Of a stretch of 64,000 nt of DNA, positions 16,006-24,436 are shown one piece after another. Under the pieces are notes generated by a model that saw only the letters and a program-made list of their open reading frames with translations, was not told the origin of the DNA and searched no databases. Each line of letters starts with the position of its first letter. The stretch's first letter is position 1. The stretch lies in NCBI RefSeq assembly GCF_004217615.1, contig NZ_SHLD01000001.1:310001-374000 (forward strand). Reading direction: 5' to 3'. The stretch comes from Micromonospora kangleipakensis. GTDB taxonomy: Bacteria > Actinomycetota > Actinomycetes > Mycobacteriales > Micromonosporaceae. Position numbers and translations under genes: made by a program.

Positions 16006-16524
16006 ATGCACCATGGTTCAGTCGAGGACATGACTGACCTCCCCGATGGCACCGAGGGAACCGCGGAGATCGCGTTTGACGTGCCGGGATGGCCGCCAAC
16101 CAAGAACGAGGCCACTTCGCTGCTGTCGGCGGGTCACAGCCACGCCGCGCGGGTCCGCGCGCTGCTGAACGCCGCCGGGCAAGCAGCGGCACGACTGGGG
16201 TGGCCCCCGTTGGCCTGCCAGATCGCGCTTGACCTGGTGGTACGCGGGCCTAATCAAGCACCCTCGGATGCGACGAACTACCTCGGCGGTGTTGGCGACG
16301 TGCTGCAAGTCAAGGCCACCGGCAACCTCGACTTGGCCCATCTGGGCGCCCTCAGGCAGGTGGCCCTCTATCTCGATGACCGCCAGGTCAGGCAGATCCG
16401 GTACACGGAGGAATGGGCCGAGCAGCCGTCTTACACAGTACGAATACATCCGTTAGCGGTCGGCGCGGCTCCCGGGCCGGCAGCCGGACAATCATCGAGT
16501 TCGGCACCCCATCCCCTCAACTGA
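16006..16524 (+). CDS. RusA-like protein (putative Holliday-junction resolvase fold)
   Basis: 172 residues from ATG 16006, which follows AGGAA; ATG 16030 is a possible alternative. The core reads IAFDVPGWPPTKNEATSLLS, then ALDLVVRG, APSDATNYLGGVGDVLQ, and LYLDDRQVRQIRYTEEW followed by YTVRIHPL. The order of an early PP-x-KN motif, a D-x-TNY helix and a late DDRQV strand resembles RusA family endonucleases, which resolve Holliday junctions as dimers. Similarity is to pattern only. The tail is low complexity. Typical of phage and integrative-element accessory genes. Confidence 0.5.
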   Translation: MHHGSVEDMTDLPDGTEGTAEIAFDVPGWPPTKNEATSLLSAGHSHAARVRALLNAAGQAAARLGWPPLACQIALDLVVRGPNQAPSDATNYLGGVGDVLQVKATGNLDLAHLGALRQVALYLDDRQVRQIRYTEEWAEQPSYTVRIHPLAVGAAPGPAAGQSSSSAPHPLN

Positions 16525-16682
16525 ACCGCCTACGTCTCGTTTACAAGGCGCGCTCGGCCATGGTCGTGGCGTCCGTCGCCGTCCGTGACGTCCGGGGCCT
16601 GCGCCTGGTCCGTCCGGTGATACCCGCCGAGGGCTGGCTCCGTTGATGTCAGCTGGGGATGTCAAGCGGTTGCGAAGGCCGC

Positions 16683-17066
16683 TCACAGGGCCTGCGCGTT
16701 GCGATGGATGTTCGGCAGGATGAGGCCCCCCGGTTGCACCACCACCTGGTCTAGGTAGGTGCCGTCTGGGTCCTCGGCAAACGGATGCCTGCTGTTGTGG
16801 GCTAGTTGCGCAATGAACCTATCGGCCTCTTCCCAGAGCCCCATCCAGCCCTTGTCACGTGGGTAGACCGGTTCCAACATGGCCTCCAAACGCCGGTTGC
16901 AAGGCTTGTGTGCCACGAACATCGGGCTCGACTGACGCTCTGGCTCGGTACGCGCGTACCAGACGATGTTGCCTGGGCCTGCCACCTGCAGCCGGCAGAC
17001 GTCGCACACCAGGGCAGGACACAGCAGAGCTTGTGGCTGACCATCGCGGGCAACGATCTCGATCAT
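16683..17066 (-). CDS. small hypothetical protein with CxxC and HxxC
   Basis: 127 residues from ATG 17066, preceded by AGGAGG. CDVC near residue 29 and HKPC near residue 58 could bind one zinc ion. The remainder (YPRDKGWMGLWEEADRFIAQLAHNSRHPF, then LDQVVVQPGGLILP) has no recognised domain. No partner is adjacent on the same strand. A longer frame upstream exists but lacks a ribosome-binding site. Confidence 0.6.
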   Translation of the reverse strand: MIEIVARDGQPQALLCPALVCDVCRLQVAGPGNIVWYARTEPERQSSPMFVAHKPCNRRLEAMLEPVYPRDKGWMGLWEEADRFIAQLAHNSRHPFAEDPDGTYLDQVVVQPGGLILPNIHRNAQAL

Positions 17067-17669
17067 CTCTAGCTCCTCCTGGTTGGTACGCGCCTTGCAA
17101 CGGTATGAAGAGAAGCACCTCGTGTGAACGCCGTGACGGCCTGGCAACCGTTGCGGTCTGTCGCTCTCCGCTGTGCGGTCGTACGGGTCGTTTACGGTCC
17201 TATCGTGTCCCTTGCTCTCGCGTATCGGCGATTTTGCTGCCTCTCTGCTACCTACGGTGTGGCGTCGTGATTCTGGCTCGCCCTTGGCTCCGCTTCCGGG
17301 AGCCGAGGACGGCTGGTCGCACCGGTCCCCGGAGTGTCCCGACCACCGCCTTGCGGGAGACTGCGGCGATGCCGTCGCTTGCCGAAGACCTTCCCGATGT
17401 CCTAGCCAAATCGCCAGTACAGGTCGCAGACCTGCCCCGGGTTGCCAAGGTTGTTCAGTCCGGTAGGGCGCTCCACCTTGTCACCCCGGGGCAGGCCCGA
17501 TCCACGGAGTGTGGGTCGGCTGCAGACAGTGAGGATGGCGGCTTACGACGTTGTGGCCCCTAGCCCGTTGGCATTAGGGGATCAAGGGGCAGAAACCGTT
17601 GGAGCACCGACGCGACGGGCTGATCCGCCACATCCGCCATCGCCACCGGCTGCCCCATCGACGGCCGGA
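17067..17669. other. 600 bp without recognised gene
   Basis: Between two minus-strand hypothetical genes. Frames are open in places but none has a convincing start, ribosome site or recognisable product. No RNA gene or clear hairpin array is seen. Confidence 0.35.
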
Positions 17670-18461
17670 TCACTCCACTGTGACACCAGACGGCTTCGGG
17701 CCACGGTTGTACACCCAATCCTCGCACTGCTTTTTTTCCGCGTTATAGGTACCCACCTCTGCGGCTGCCCTGTCATAGGTACCCCTCCCTGCGACCACTG
17801 CTTGCCTAGTGCATTCCACCTCCCGATAGATGTCGTTAGGTATCACGCCCTGAGACAACAGGACGAGCAGGACAAAGAGCGCAAAAACTGCCAACCATTT
17901 CCAGCGTAACCAGCGTCGACGGGGCGGCCTATTCGAGAGGTCTATTGCCACCACGCCGCTCGGGACCGTTGACGCGGCAGGAAGCCCAGGCGTCACGGGC
18001 TTCCACTGGGCGCCGTAGCTGGTCCTGTTGGGAGGTCCAGCTGCCTCGCGATGCGGCGGGGGGGCTCGCCGGCTGGGACTTGCCCACGTGGAACTGCTTC
18101 CGAACGGGTTCGAGGAGTCCTCTTGATTGTCCGTGCATGGGTGCTTCGGCCAGGGTTTTCCTACTGCGTCAAAGTAGACTTTGCTCCCGAATTCGTTGGC
18201 GTAGTAGTACACGGCGGCGTCGCAAACTGGGCATTTCGCATTCGGCTTCGCCAAGGGCGAGTAGCTCGCCGAGGCGGTCGGGTACCAAGGGCGCGACACG
18301 GTGGCCGACGGCTTCACCGACTTGGTGCGAGTGGGCTGTGGGGAGGACCACCATGCCCAGCCTGAGGACTTCCGGCCCCGATTCACGGTGTGATCCGAGA
18401 CCCAGTGGAGCCCGCCGGCCCTTCCCCGACGCCAATGACCACGTCGGCGATATTGCGTCAT
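17670..18461 (-). CDS. hypothetical membrane-anchored protein with CPVC motif
   Basis: 263 residues from ATG 18461. The N terminus (YRRRGHWRRGRAGGLHWVSDHTV) is a basic segment seen in many actinobacterial proteins of unknown role. A segment CPVCDAAVYYYANEFGSKVYF followed by DAVGKPWPKHPCTD recalls a small zinc-ribbon-like unit (two Cys, then His and Cys). A single transmembrane helix (WLAVFALFVLLVLLSQGVI) lies near residue 200, followed by an outside tail with two Cys. No function is assigned. Confidence 0.6.
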   Translation of the reverse strand: MTQYRRRGHWRRGRAGGLHWVSDHTVNRGRKSSGWAWWSSPQPTRTKSVKPSATVSRPWYPTASASYSPLAKPNAKCPVCDAAVYYYANEFGSKVYFDAVGKPWPKHPCTDNQEDSSNPFGSSSTWASPSRRAPPPHREAAGPPNRTSYGAQWKPVTPGLPAASTVPSGVVAIDLSNRPPRRRWLRWKWLAVFALFVLLVLLSQGVIPNDIYREVECTRQAVVAGRGTYDRAAAEVGTYNAEKKQCEDWVYNRGPKPSGVTVE

Positions 18462-18498
18462 GCGTCTTCCGCCAATGAGCCAGTTGGGCCGAGCTTGA

Positions 18499-18738
18499 TC
18501 ATGCGACCGAGCCGTGGCCCGGCGGAACACAGAACCAACCGCTGCCCACGATGGCGCGGTCGCTGTCCTGGCGCAGGAGGAAGACCCGGTCGCCGACGCT
18601 CATCCCGCCTCGGCGCGACCCCACGCTCCAGGTCAACGGCACGGCGCGGCCCCGTCTGGTCGCCGCCACATGGCCTTGGTACTCCTTCGGCGGATAGACC
18701 GACTCGCTGCCGTCCCACGTAAGGATGAAGGTCGCCAC
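18499..18738 (-). pseudogene. N-terminal fragment of an EVE-like/HNH restriction protein
   Basis: 79 codons from GTG 18738: ATFILTWDGSE, then YPPKEYQGHVAATRRG, TWSVGSRRGGMSVGDRVFLL and RQDSDRAIVGSGWF. This resembles the N-terminal EVE/PUA-like module of actinobacterial HNH endonucleases that read modified bases. After GSGWF the frame leaves the family pattern and ends within about 12 codons, so the nuclease domain is absent. It lies just left of the att-like sequence at 18865. Confidence 0.45.
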
Positions 18739-18864
18739 CTCCACAGCTTCGTGTCTGCCTCTTAGCCTGCGCCATCCCGAAACCGGACGATCATCACGGA
18801 CGAGAGTCGGCGGCGGCGCGACGAGTGCCGAGTGTCGGTGCTCCGCTGATCCCCGTCCAGCGGG

Positions 18865-18925
18865 TTGCGCCAACCTCTCGCTTGCAAGCTCTGTGCGTCG
18901 CGTCCGCACACGTGCGGCAACGGCT
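18865..18925. repeat. att-like sequence, diverged third copy
   Basis: About 60 bp aligning with 11218-11278, sharing CTCTCGCTT.CAAGCTCTGTGC and later GTGCGGCAACGG versus GTCCGGCAACGG. It thus contains the inner end of the att core plus the element's left-end sequence. A GTTGTTGTCGACAGC segment near 18992-19006 also parallels 11347-11361. Confidence 0.5.
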
Positions 18926-19146
18926 GCACGCCAAGAGCCTTAGCCATGCCAGCACTCGTCAGCGCGCTGCCGTCCGGCGGCGTTGCTAATGCGTTGTTGT
19001 CGACAGCCGTTCCACTCCTGCCCCAAGTCGACCCCGCCGCGTGAAGGAGCCCTCACGCGGATGCTCGCTCCGTGCCAACTGCTGTTCGTGTCCGCGACCG
19101 TCCGTCAATGCTCGCCGGGTTGGCTGCTCCGTTGGCTGCTCGGCTG

Positions 19147-20631
19147 CTAGGCGATATCTGCTTGCTCCCAGTCGGGCGGCAGCTTGGGCAGGCTTATCAG
19201 TGTGTCTAGTCCGAGGTGTTCCAGGAGCATGTGCTTGAGGTGTCGTCCCTCGATGATCTCGATCCTTCCGTTGCGGGCGGCGAAGTCGCGGCTTGCCTTG
19301 CCGACCCAGGAGGTCGTCACTAGTACTCCCTTGGCGGCGTGCTTGTCCTCCATCACCCCGGCTAATGCATGGACCGCCTCCAGGCCGACGATCTTGCTGT
19401 AGCGCTTCGCTTGGACGATGCAGAGCCCGCCAACGATGGGATCGTCGTTGTAGGCGACCGCGTCTACGCCTTCGTCGCGAGATGCCTGCGTCACCCATGA
19501 CTTCATGCCGATGTTCTCGAAGAGTTGGCGGATGAGGTGCTCGAACTCCACGGGCTTGAGTGCCAAGAGGTCCGGCCGGCTGTCCAAGCCGGCCACTACG
19601 TCCATCTCTTCGACGAACTTGTACTTGGAAAGGTCGAACTGCACGACTGGGCGGACCGCCTCCAAGTCGTATGGGTGCGGCGAGACCACCGCGTTGAGGT
19701 AGCCGCGTAGGCACACCACCGGGTCGAGTTCGCGCTCGTCGAGCACGATCTCGGCGAAGGAGTCGCGGGTCGCGTGGATGCTGATCAGCAAGCGCCTGAT
19801 CGGCTTGCCGGTTGCTCGGTCCTTGGCCGAGACGTAGCCGTTGAAGACGATGCCGTCGACCAGAGTGACCGGCGTGGCGTCGAACGCTTCGGCCAAAGTT
19901 CGCAGGGTCACCCGCGCGATCAGATCGCCGTACAGCTTCTTGATCTCGGCTTCCTTGCGGGGTTCAGGCTGGACGAGGCTCTTCGACTTCATGTATCGGT
20001 AGCCCACCACCGCAGGGACGACATCCTGCCGCGGCAGCTCGTACTCAATCAACAGCTCTCGGGCCTCGGGTCGGTACATGGCCGCACAGGACCCGTGTAA
20101 GCCTTCGGGGTAGTCCGACGTTGCCAGTGCTCGCTGTACCGCTGCGACGAAAGCGGCCGGGCCTTGGGCGTTGAACACCTCCTCTGCCCGACGACTTTTT
20201 CTCGCCAGCTCTCGACTGCGGCTCTCAAGGAGGCGTTCGAGCGCGGTGAGCTGCTGTCGGACGGCCTCGGTCCTGTGTTCAGCCTCAGCCACCTGGCGCT
20301 GTCCCATCAGGCGCCGCTCCTCCGCCTGCTGGCGCTGCAGCTCCCGCACATCGTTAGCTGCCTGCCGTTGGCGAGCCTTCTCCTGCTGGTCAGCCAACCG
20401 CTTCGCCTTCGCGGCCGCCTGTTCCCGTTCCCGCTGCGCCAGTTGCTTCCGCTTCAATCTCTCCTGCTCGGCGCGCTCCTCTGCTCGGCGCTGGTGCTCA
20501 GCTTCCCTCTCCAACTGCGCGGCGAGCCTTCGCTCCTCTACCTCGTACTGCCGACGCGCCCGCTCCTCGTCTAGCTTGGCCTTCTTGCGAGCTGCATACA
20601 TCTGGGCGAACAACGACTTTCGTTTGGCCAC
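19147..20631 (-). CDS. Mrr-type restriction endonuclease with long coiled coil
   Basis: 494 residues from GTG 20631, preceded by GGGGGA. Residues 1-150 are a charged coiled coil (many QRRAEERAEQERLKRK-type stretches). A middle region of about 215 residues (residues 155-370) has no recognised fold. The C-terminal Mrr/REase_cat domain (about 370-480) has LKPVEFEHLIRQLFENIG, then DEGVDAVAYNDDP and IVQAKRY, giving a PD-(D/E)xK site around D390 and QAK 407-409, and GVLVTTSWVGKASRDFA. Mrr enzymes cut modified or foreign DNA. It is divergent from the exonuclease-fusion gene, suggesting a shared defence locus. Confidence 0.85.
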   Translation of the reverse strand: MAKRKSLFAQMYAARKKAKLDEERARRQYEVEERRLAAQLEREAEHQRRAEERAEQERLKRKQLAQREREQAAAKAKRLADQQEKARQRQAANDVRELQRQQAEERRLMGQRQVAEAEHRTEAVRQQLTALERLLESRSRELARKSRRAEEVFNAQGPAAFVAAVQRALATSDYPEGLHGSCAAMYRPEARELLIEYELPRQDVVPAVVGYRYMKSKSLVQPEPRKEAEIKKLYGDLIARVTLRTLAEAFDATPVTLVDGIVFNGYVSAKDRATGKPIRRLLISIHATRDSFAEIVLDERELDPVVCLRGYLNAVVSPHPYDLEAVRPVVQFDLSKYKFVEEMDVVAGLDSRPDLLALKPVEFEHLIRQLFENIGMKSWVTQASRDEGVDAVAYNDDPIVGGLCIVQAKRYSKIVGLEAVHALAGVMEDKHAAKGVLVTTSWVGKASRDFAARNGRIEIIEGRHLKHMLLEHLGLDTLISLPKLPPDWEQADIA

Positions 20632-21002
20632 GAGCGATCCCCCATCAGACGAAGACCACGGCGCGTCGTTGCAGAGAGCACAACGGTTGCGACTCAAGGT
20701 AGTAGATGAAAAGCGTTCATCCAACGCCTTGGCTCTGGCTGCGGATGCGTCCGCGCTGCGGCGCGATCCTCCGGTGCGTGGCTTCGTAGCAACGGCCACG
20801 TCAGACGTTGAAGTCAAAGTGGGCGGACCAGTCTCTCGGCAAGAGTTCCGCGGTAGGCTCCCGCTCCGCATGCCAACCTTCGCGTGTCCGTGCCCCTGCC
20901 GGCGCCCCATGAGCTGTCCGGAATCCGACCGTGGGCCGGTCGGCCCTTGCAGGTTGTGGACGCGTGCCGGACCATACGGCTTCGCGAAGACGGGGGTTTG
21001 CA

Positions 21003-22646
21003 GTGGGAATCTTGGATGCGATTCGTCGGCGCCTGCCCGGCGGACCACACCATGGTCAAGCACAGCGGCCGAGCTCCGCCGAGCCCGCAACCTCCTGGTC
21101 CCCGCCGTTGGGCGGGTTCGCCGTGATCGATGTCGAGACCACCGGCTTGGTCACCTCCAGAGACCGCGTAGTCGAAATTGCTGTGATCTCGACCGACCCA
21201 GTCGGCCGGATCGTCGATGAGTGGACGACGCTGGTGAACCCAGACGGTCCGGTCGGCGCAACCAAGATCCATGGCATCACCGCCGCCGACGTCAGGCGAG
21301 CACCCCGTTTCACGGATCTCATCGGCGAAATGAACGCCCGCCTCGCCGGTCGGGCGCTAGTTGCCCACAACGCACGCTTCGACCTCGGGTTCCTACAAAC
21401 GGAGTATGAGCGAGCAGGATGGACCATGCCCGCGTGCCCGCACCTGTGCACGCTGGACGCCAGCTGGACCTACCTGCCAACGCTGGGTCGCCGGCGCCTA
21501 TCTGACTGCTGCTGGGCCACTGGCATCCGTCTCGACAACGCCCACTCGGCACTGGGCGACGCTCGTGCAACTGCAACTCTGCTGTCGTCGTACCTCGACC
21601 CGAACTCCGGATGTCGTCCGCAGCCTGACCACTTGCACCTACCCGCCCACGCCACGCGAGTCGTGTGGCCTCCGGTTCCGCGCCACCCCGTTGACGTGGC
21701 GCCGAGAAGCACGACGGGCCCTGCCCCTGTGCCGGCGCAGGCAGGCGCGCTCTCCGCCCTCCTCGACGACCTTTCCCTGTCCGCCGCTGTCGAGGAAGGC
21801 GCACCGGCCAGCGCGACCGCCTACCTCGAACTGCTCGCTGAGGTGCTAGAAGACGGCGTGCTGACTGACGATGAAGCAGCGTCCCTCGCGAGCCTCGCCA
21901 AGACCTACTCACTATCCCGGGACCAGGTCGACGCGGCACACCGCGGGTTCCTGCTGGCGCTCGCGCACAAAGTCATCGAGGACGGCAAGGTCACGCGAGA
22001 CGAACGCCAAGAGCTCCTTGCCACCGCGGCCACCCTCGGATTCACCGACGGGATCGTCAAGGCAGTCCTCGACGAAGCACGCGTCGCCCTCGCCGAGGAG
22101 CGCGGCAAAGATTGCAGGCCCCTGCCGAACTCATGGCCTCACGGCCAACCCCTACGCATCGGCGATGGCGTCGCCTTCACCGGATGCGACGAACTTCTAC
22201 GCGCCCGCCTGGAAGGCCGAGCCCAAGCCGCCGGCCTCCGCGTGACCGGCACCGTGTCCCGCAGGACCGCCGTCCTCGTCACCGACGGAGCCGACCCCTA
22301 CACGACCAAGGCCGAGGCAGCCCGTCAGTTCAAGACCCGAATTGTCACACCGCATGTCTTCGCCGAGCTGGTCCTCTACATCCAGGCGGCAGAGACCGAG
22401 GCGGGGATCCGTGCCCAAACAACAACTGCCCCCGTGCCCGCTCAGCCGAGCCCCAGAGCGAAAGTCGACAACACGACCAGCTCACCGCTGCCAGCTTCCG
22501 GCCCAGCCATCCGCGCTTGGGCCCGAGAGCAAGGGCTGCCGGTCGGAGTGCGTGGCCGACTCGCCGCCGAGATCGTGACCGCGTACGCCATTGCCCACGG
22601 CCTGGAGGTCATGCCAGCTGGCAGCACACAGCTGCCTACAAGTTGA
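21003..22646 (+). CDS. DnaQ-like exonuclease fused to TerB-like, BRCT and Lsr2-like domains
   Basis: 547 residues from GTG 21003. Residues 38-197 are a DEDDh 3'-5' exonuclease: DVETTG (D43, E45), AHNARFD (D127) and HSALGDARA (H181, D186). Residues 272-365 read as a TerB-like helical unit, with LAEVLEDGVLTDDEAASLASL and ALAHKVIEDGKVTRDERQELL. Residues 388-458 fit a BRCT domain (VAFTGCDELLRARLEGRAQAAG to RIVTPHVFAELV). Residues 503-533 (IRAWAREQGLPVGVRGRLAAEI) resemble the Lsr2 C-terminal DNA-binding helix pair. DnaQ-BRCT proteins are known; the four-part order is notable. Divergent from the Mrr gene. Confidence 0.8.
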   Translation: MGILDAIRRRLPGGPHHGQAQRPSSAEPATSWSPPLGGFAVIDVETTGLVTSRDRVVEIAVISTDPVGRIVDEWTTLVNPDGPVGATKIHGITAADVRRAPRFTDLIGEMNARLAGRALVAHNARFDLGFLQTEYERAGWTMPACPHLCTLDASWTYLPTLGRRRLSDCCWATGIRLDNAHSALGDARATATLLSSYLDPNSGCRPQPDHLHLPAHATRVVWPPVPRHPVDVAPRSTTGPAPVPAQAGALSALLDDLSLSAAVEEGAPASATAYLELLAEVLEDGVLTDDEAASLASLAKTYSLSRDQVDAAHRGFLLALAHKVIEDGKVTRDERQELLATAATLGFTDGIVKAVLDEARVALAEERGKDCRPLPNSWPHGQPLRIGDGVAFTGCDELLRARLEGRAQAAGLRVTGTVSRRTAVLVTDGADPYTTKAEAARQFKTRIVTPHVFAELVLYIQAAETEAGIRAQTTTAPVPAQPSPRAKVDNTTSSPLPASGPAIRAWAREQGLPVGVRGRLAAEIVTAYAIAHGLEVMPAGSTQLPTS

Positions 22647-22839
22647 TGAGCTGAAGCGGAACTGCGAGCCGTGATCGGTTCACCAGCGGGACGGTGCTCG
22701 ACATCTGCTCACACGGCGTCGCAGGCTGCCAGGGCTACTCACTGATCGACAATGTTCGACAGTGTCTCGTGCCCCCTGTGTGCCCCAGACAGCCGCGCGC
22801 CGCCACACAGGTGACCGACCTCGCAGGATCAGCCTGGTG

Positions 22840-23313
22840 ATGAGGTCCGCCGGGTTGCTGCGCTGCGAGGCGATTGCATGGGTCGACGAAGACTGGCCGG
22901 GGTGGGTCCGTGTGCGCCTGGTCGACGCCGACGGACGAACCTGGTTCTTCGTCGACAAGATGCCAGTCTTCTTCGTGGATGACCACATCCTTCCTGGCGA
23001 TTCTCTGCCCCGGCCGGCGTTCGTGAGGTGCAATGTCGTCGGTCAGCAGGAGGACCAGATCCTTGTCGTTAGCACTGCTCCCGACCACGTGGAAGTGGAG
23101 GACGGAACCACCCAGTTCCGGATCCGCCCGAACCAGCTAGAGAGGGCGAGCCGGCCCTGGTCCCCGCTAATGGCCCCGTCGTGCGTGCACATGAAGGGCA
23201 AACTCGGTTCTCTACTGTCGGGTAGCCGACAGATGTGGCGTAGTCGACCACTGTCCGGCATGGTGAGTGGACCTCTGACCAGCCATCTTGGACGGTCCAG
23301 GCCTTCTAACTGA
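22840..23313 (+). CDS. hypothetical small protein
   Basis: 157 residues if started at ATG 22840; the start is uncertain because no good ribosome site is seen. The first 95 residues have a regular beta pattern (AIAWVDEDWPGWVRVRLVDADG, then TWFFVDKMPVFFVDDHILPGD, FVRCNVVGQQEDQILVVS) like a single small beta-barrel domain found in actinobacterial hypotheticals. The last 45 residues look non-native. It is in line with the genes on either side, which share its strand. Confidence 0.5.
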   Translation: MRSAGLLRCEAIAWVDEDWPGWVRVRLVDADGRTWFFVDKMPVFFVDDHILPGDSLPRPAFVRCNVVGQQEDQILVVSTAPDHVEVEDGTTQFRIRPNQLERASRPWSPLMAPSCVHMKGKLGSLLSGSRQMWRSRPLSGMVSGPLTSHLGRSRPSN

Positions 23314-23419
23314 GAGCAGCGGTCAGTATCCTCACAGCTACGACTGTCGGGGGGTCGGCCTACCTTGGAGGTGCATGGTGACCGGGGCTCAAGGCCATCA
23401 TGGGGAGGGGGAGGCTGAG

Positions 23420-23815
23420 ATGTCAGTAGTGCCGCTACAGCGCCGATACAGCCCCCCACCCGCCAAGGCATGCCAGGTACACACCCTCCCCTTCCGGCTG
23501 CCAAAGCCCGGTCAAGAGCTGTATGTCGCGTGTCGTACCTATCGAGACCATATCGTCGACTTCAGCGTTACACAGAGCATCCGGGCTGATGGCCAGTGGA
23601 TGAAGGTGGCTCAGATCCTCCAGGAGGGTGGGTCGGTGAGGCTCCGTCAGTACACGAGATCGTCACAGTCAGAGGCCGCAGAAGATCTTGAACTGCAAGT
23701 GATTCCTACGGATGGAGCCTGGGACGTGGTCGATAGGAGCTATGCCGAAGCGGTAGCAATGATGCAAGATAACTGGGAAGAGAATTTGCGGAGGTGGAAC
23801 GATGACAGCGCGTAG
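23420..23815 (+). CDS. hypothetical small protein, first of a coupled pair
   Basis: 131 residues from ATG 23420, which follows a strong GGGGGAGG. A conserved-looking core FRLPKPGQELYVACRTYRDHIVDF then VTQSIRADGQWMKVAQI has alternating beta strands and recalls small uncharacterised actinobacterial proteins. The C terminus is acidic. It overlaps the next gene by 14 bp, implying coupled translation. Base composition is visibly less GC-rich than the surrounding genome, a sign of transfer. Confidence 0.65.
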   Translation: MSVVPLQRRYSPPPAKACQVHTLPFRLPKPGQELYVACRTYRDHIVDFSVTQSIRADGQWMKVAQILQEGGSVRLRQYTRSSQSEAAEDLELQVIPTDGAWDVVDRSYAEAVAMMQDNWEENLRRWNDDSA

Positions 23816-24233
23816 CATCGACGAACGTAGCGCCGCATTCGATCTAGCTCAGCGGCTGCGTGATCCCGACTTTCGCTCTTACATGGTTCGAAACGGGTAC
23901 GTATCGGGCACAACGGTGGTCGTCGCCTACGACGACGAGCCCGTTACCGAAGTCTTTTCACGAATAGTTAATGAGACGAAACCACCCGTCATCGTTGCAG
24001 TACATCGGCCATCCGCAAAGCCGTACGGCTTTGTCTTTATGGAGATAGGCCAGGTCGATTACCCTCCTTCGTCCAACCCAACTGATGACGATTCCAATGT
24101 CGGCGCATCGGCCAGCATCGGCATGCTGTATGACACGATGGACGCGCAAACGCGTCCCAAGACGCACCTGACGGTGCCGAATGATTGGCGCCCGGCTAGG
24201 TTCAAGGTTCAGCTAGCCGGGGCGGGTTGCTGA
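23802..24233 (+). CDS. hypothetical small protein, second of a coupled pair
   Basis: 143 residues; its ATG lies inside the end of the preceding gene. No domain is recognised. The central part alternates hydrophobic strands (YVSGTTVVVAYDDEPVTEVFSRIV, VIVAVHRPSAKPYGFVFMEIGQV), and the C terminus contains DWRPARFKVQLAG. There is no signal peptide or membrane helix. A strong terminator follows at 24256. A two-gene unit of unknown role in the defence-like block. Confidence 0.6.
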   Translation: MTARSIDERSAAFDLAQRLRDPDFRSYMVRNGYVSGTTVVVAYDDEPVTEVFSRIVNETKPPVIVAVHRPSAKPYGFVFMEIGQVDYPPSSNPTDDDSNVGASASIGMLYDTMDAQTRPKTHLTVPNDWRPARFKVQLAGAGC

Positions 24234-24255
24234 GACTGCTACTACAACTTGATGA

Positions 24256-24295
24256 GCAGAGGCCGAGGCGGCGTGAAGCTAGCTTCGGCCTCTGC
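24256..24295 (+). terminator. rho-independent-type terminator
   Basis: GCAGAGGCCGA pairs perfectly with TCGGCCTCTGC across an 18-nt loop, 22 bp after the stop of the coupled pair. It separates that pair from the ATPase/HNH genes, which therefore probably have their own promoter. Confidence 0.75.
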
Positions 24296-24436
24296 GTATG
24301 CGAATCAGCATAGTTATCGGCCTTTCCCAAGGATGCTCTAGATGCCTGCGCCCACGGCAGAGCGTCCCTTCAAACAAACTGCAAGCGCGGCTAGACCTAT
24401 TGGCACCGCGCCACAGCCTCCGAGCGGTGAAGTCCT

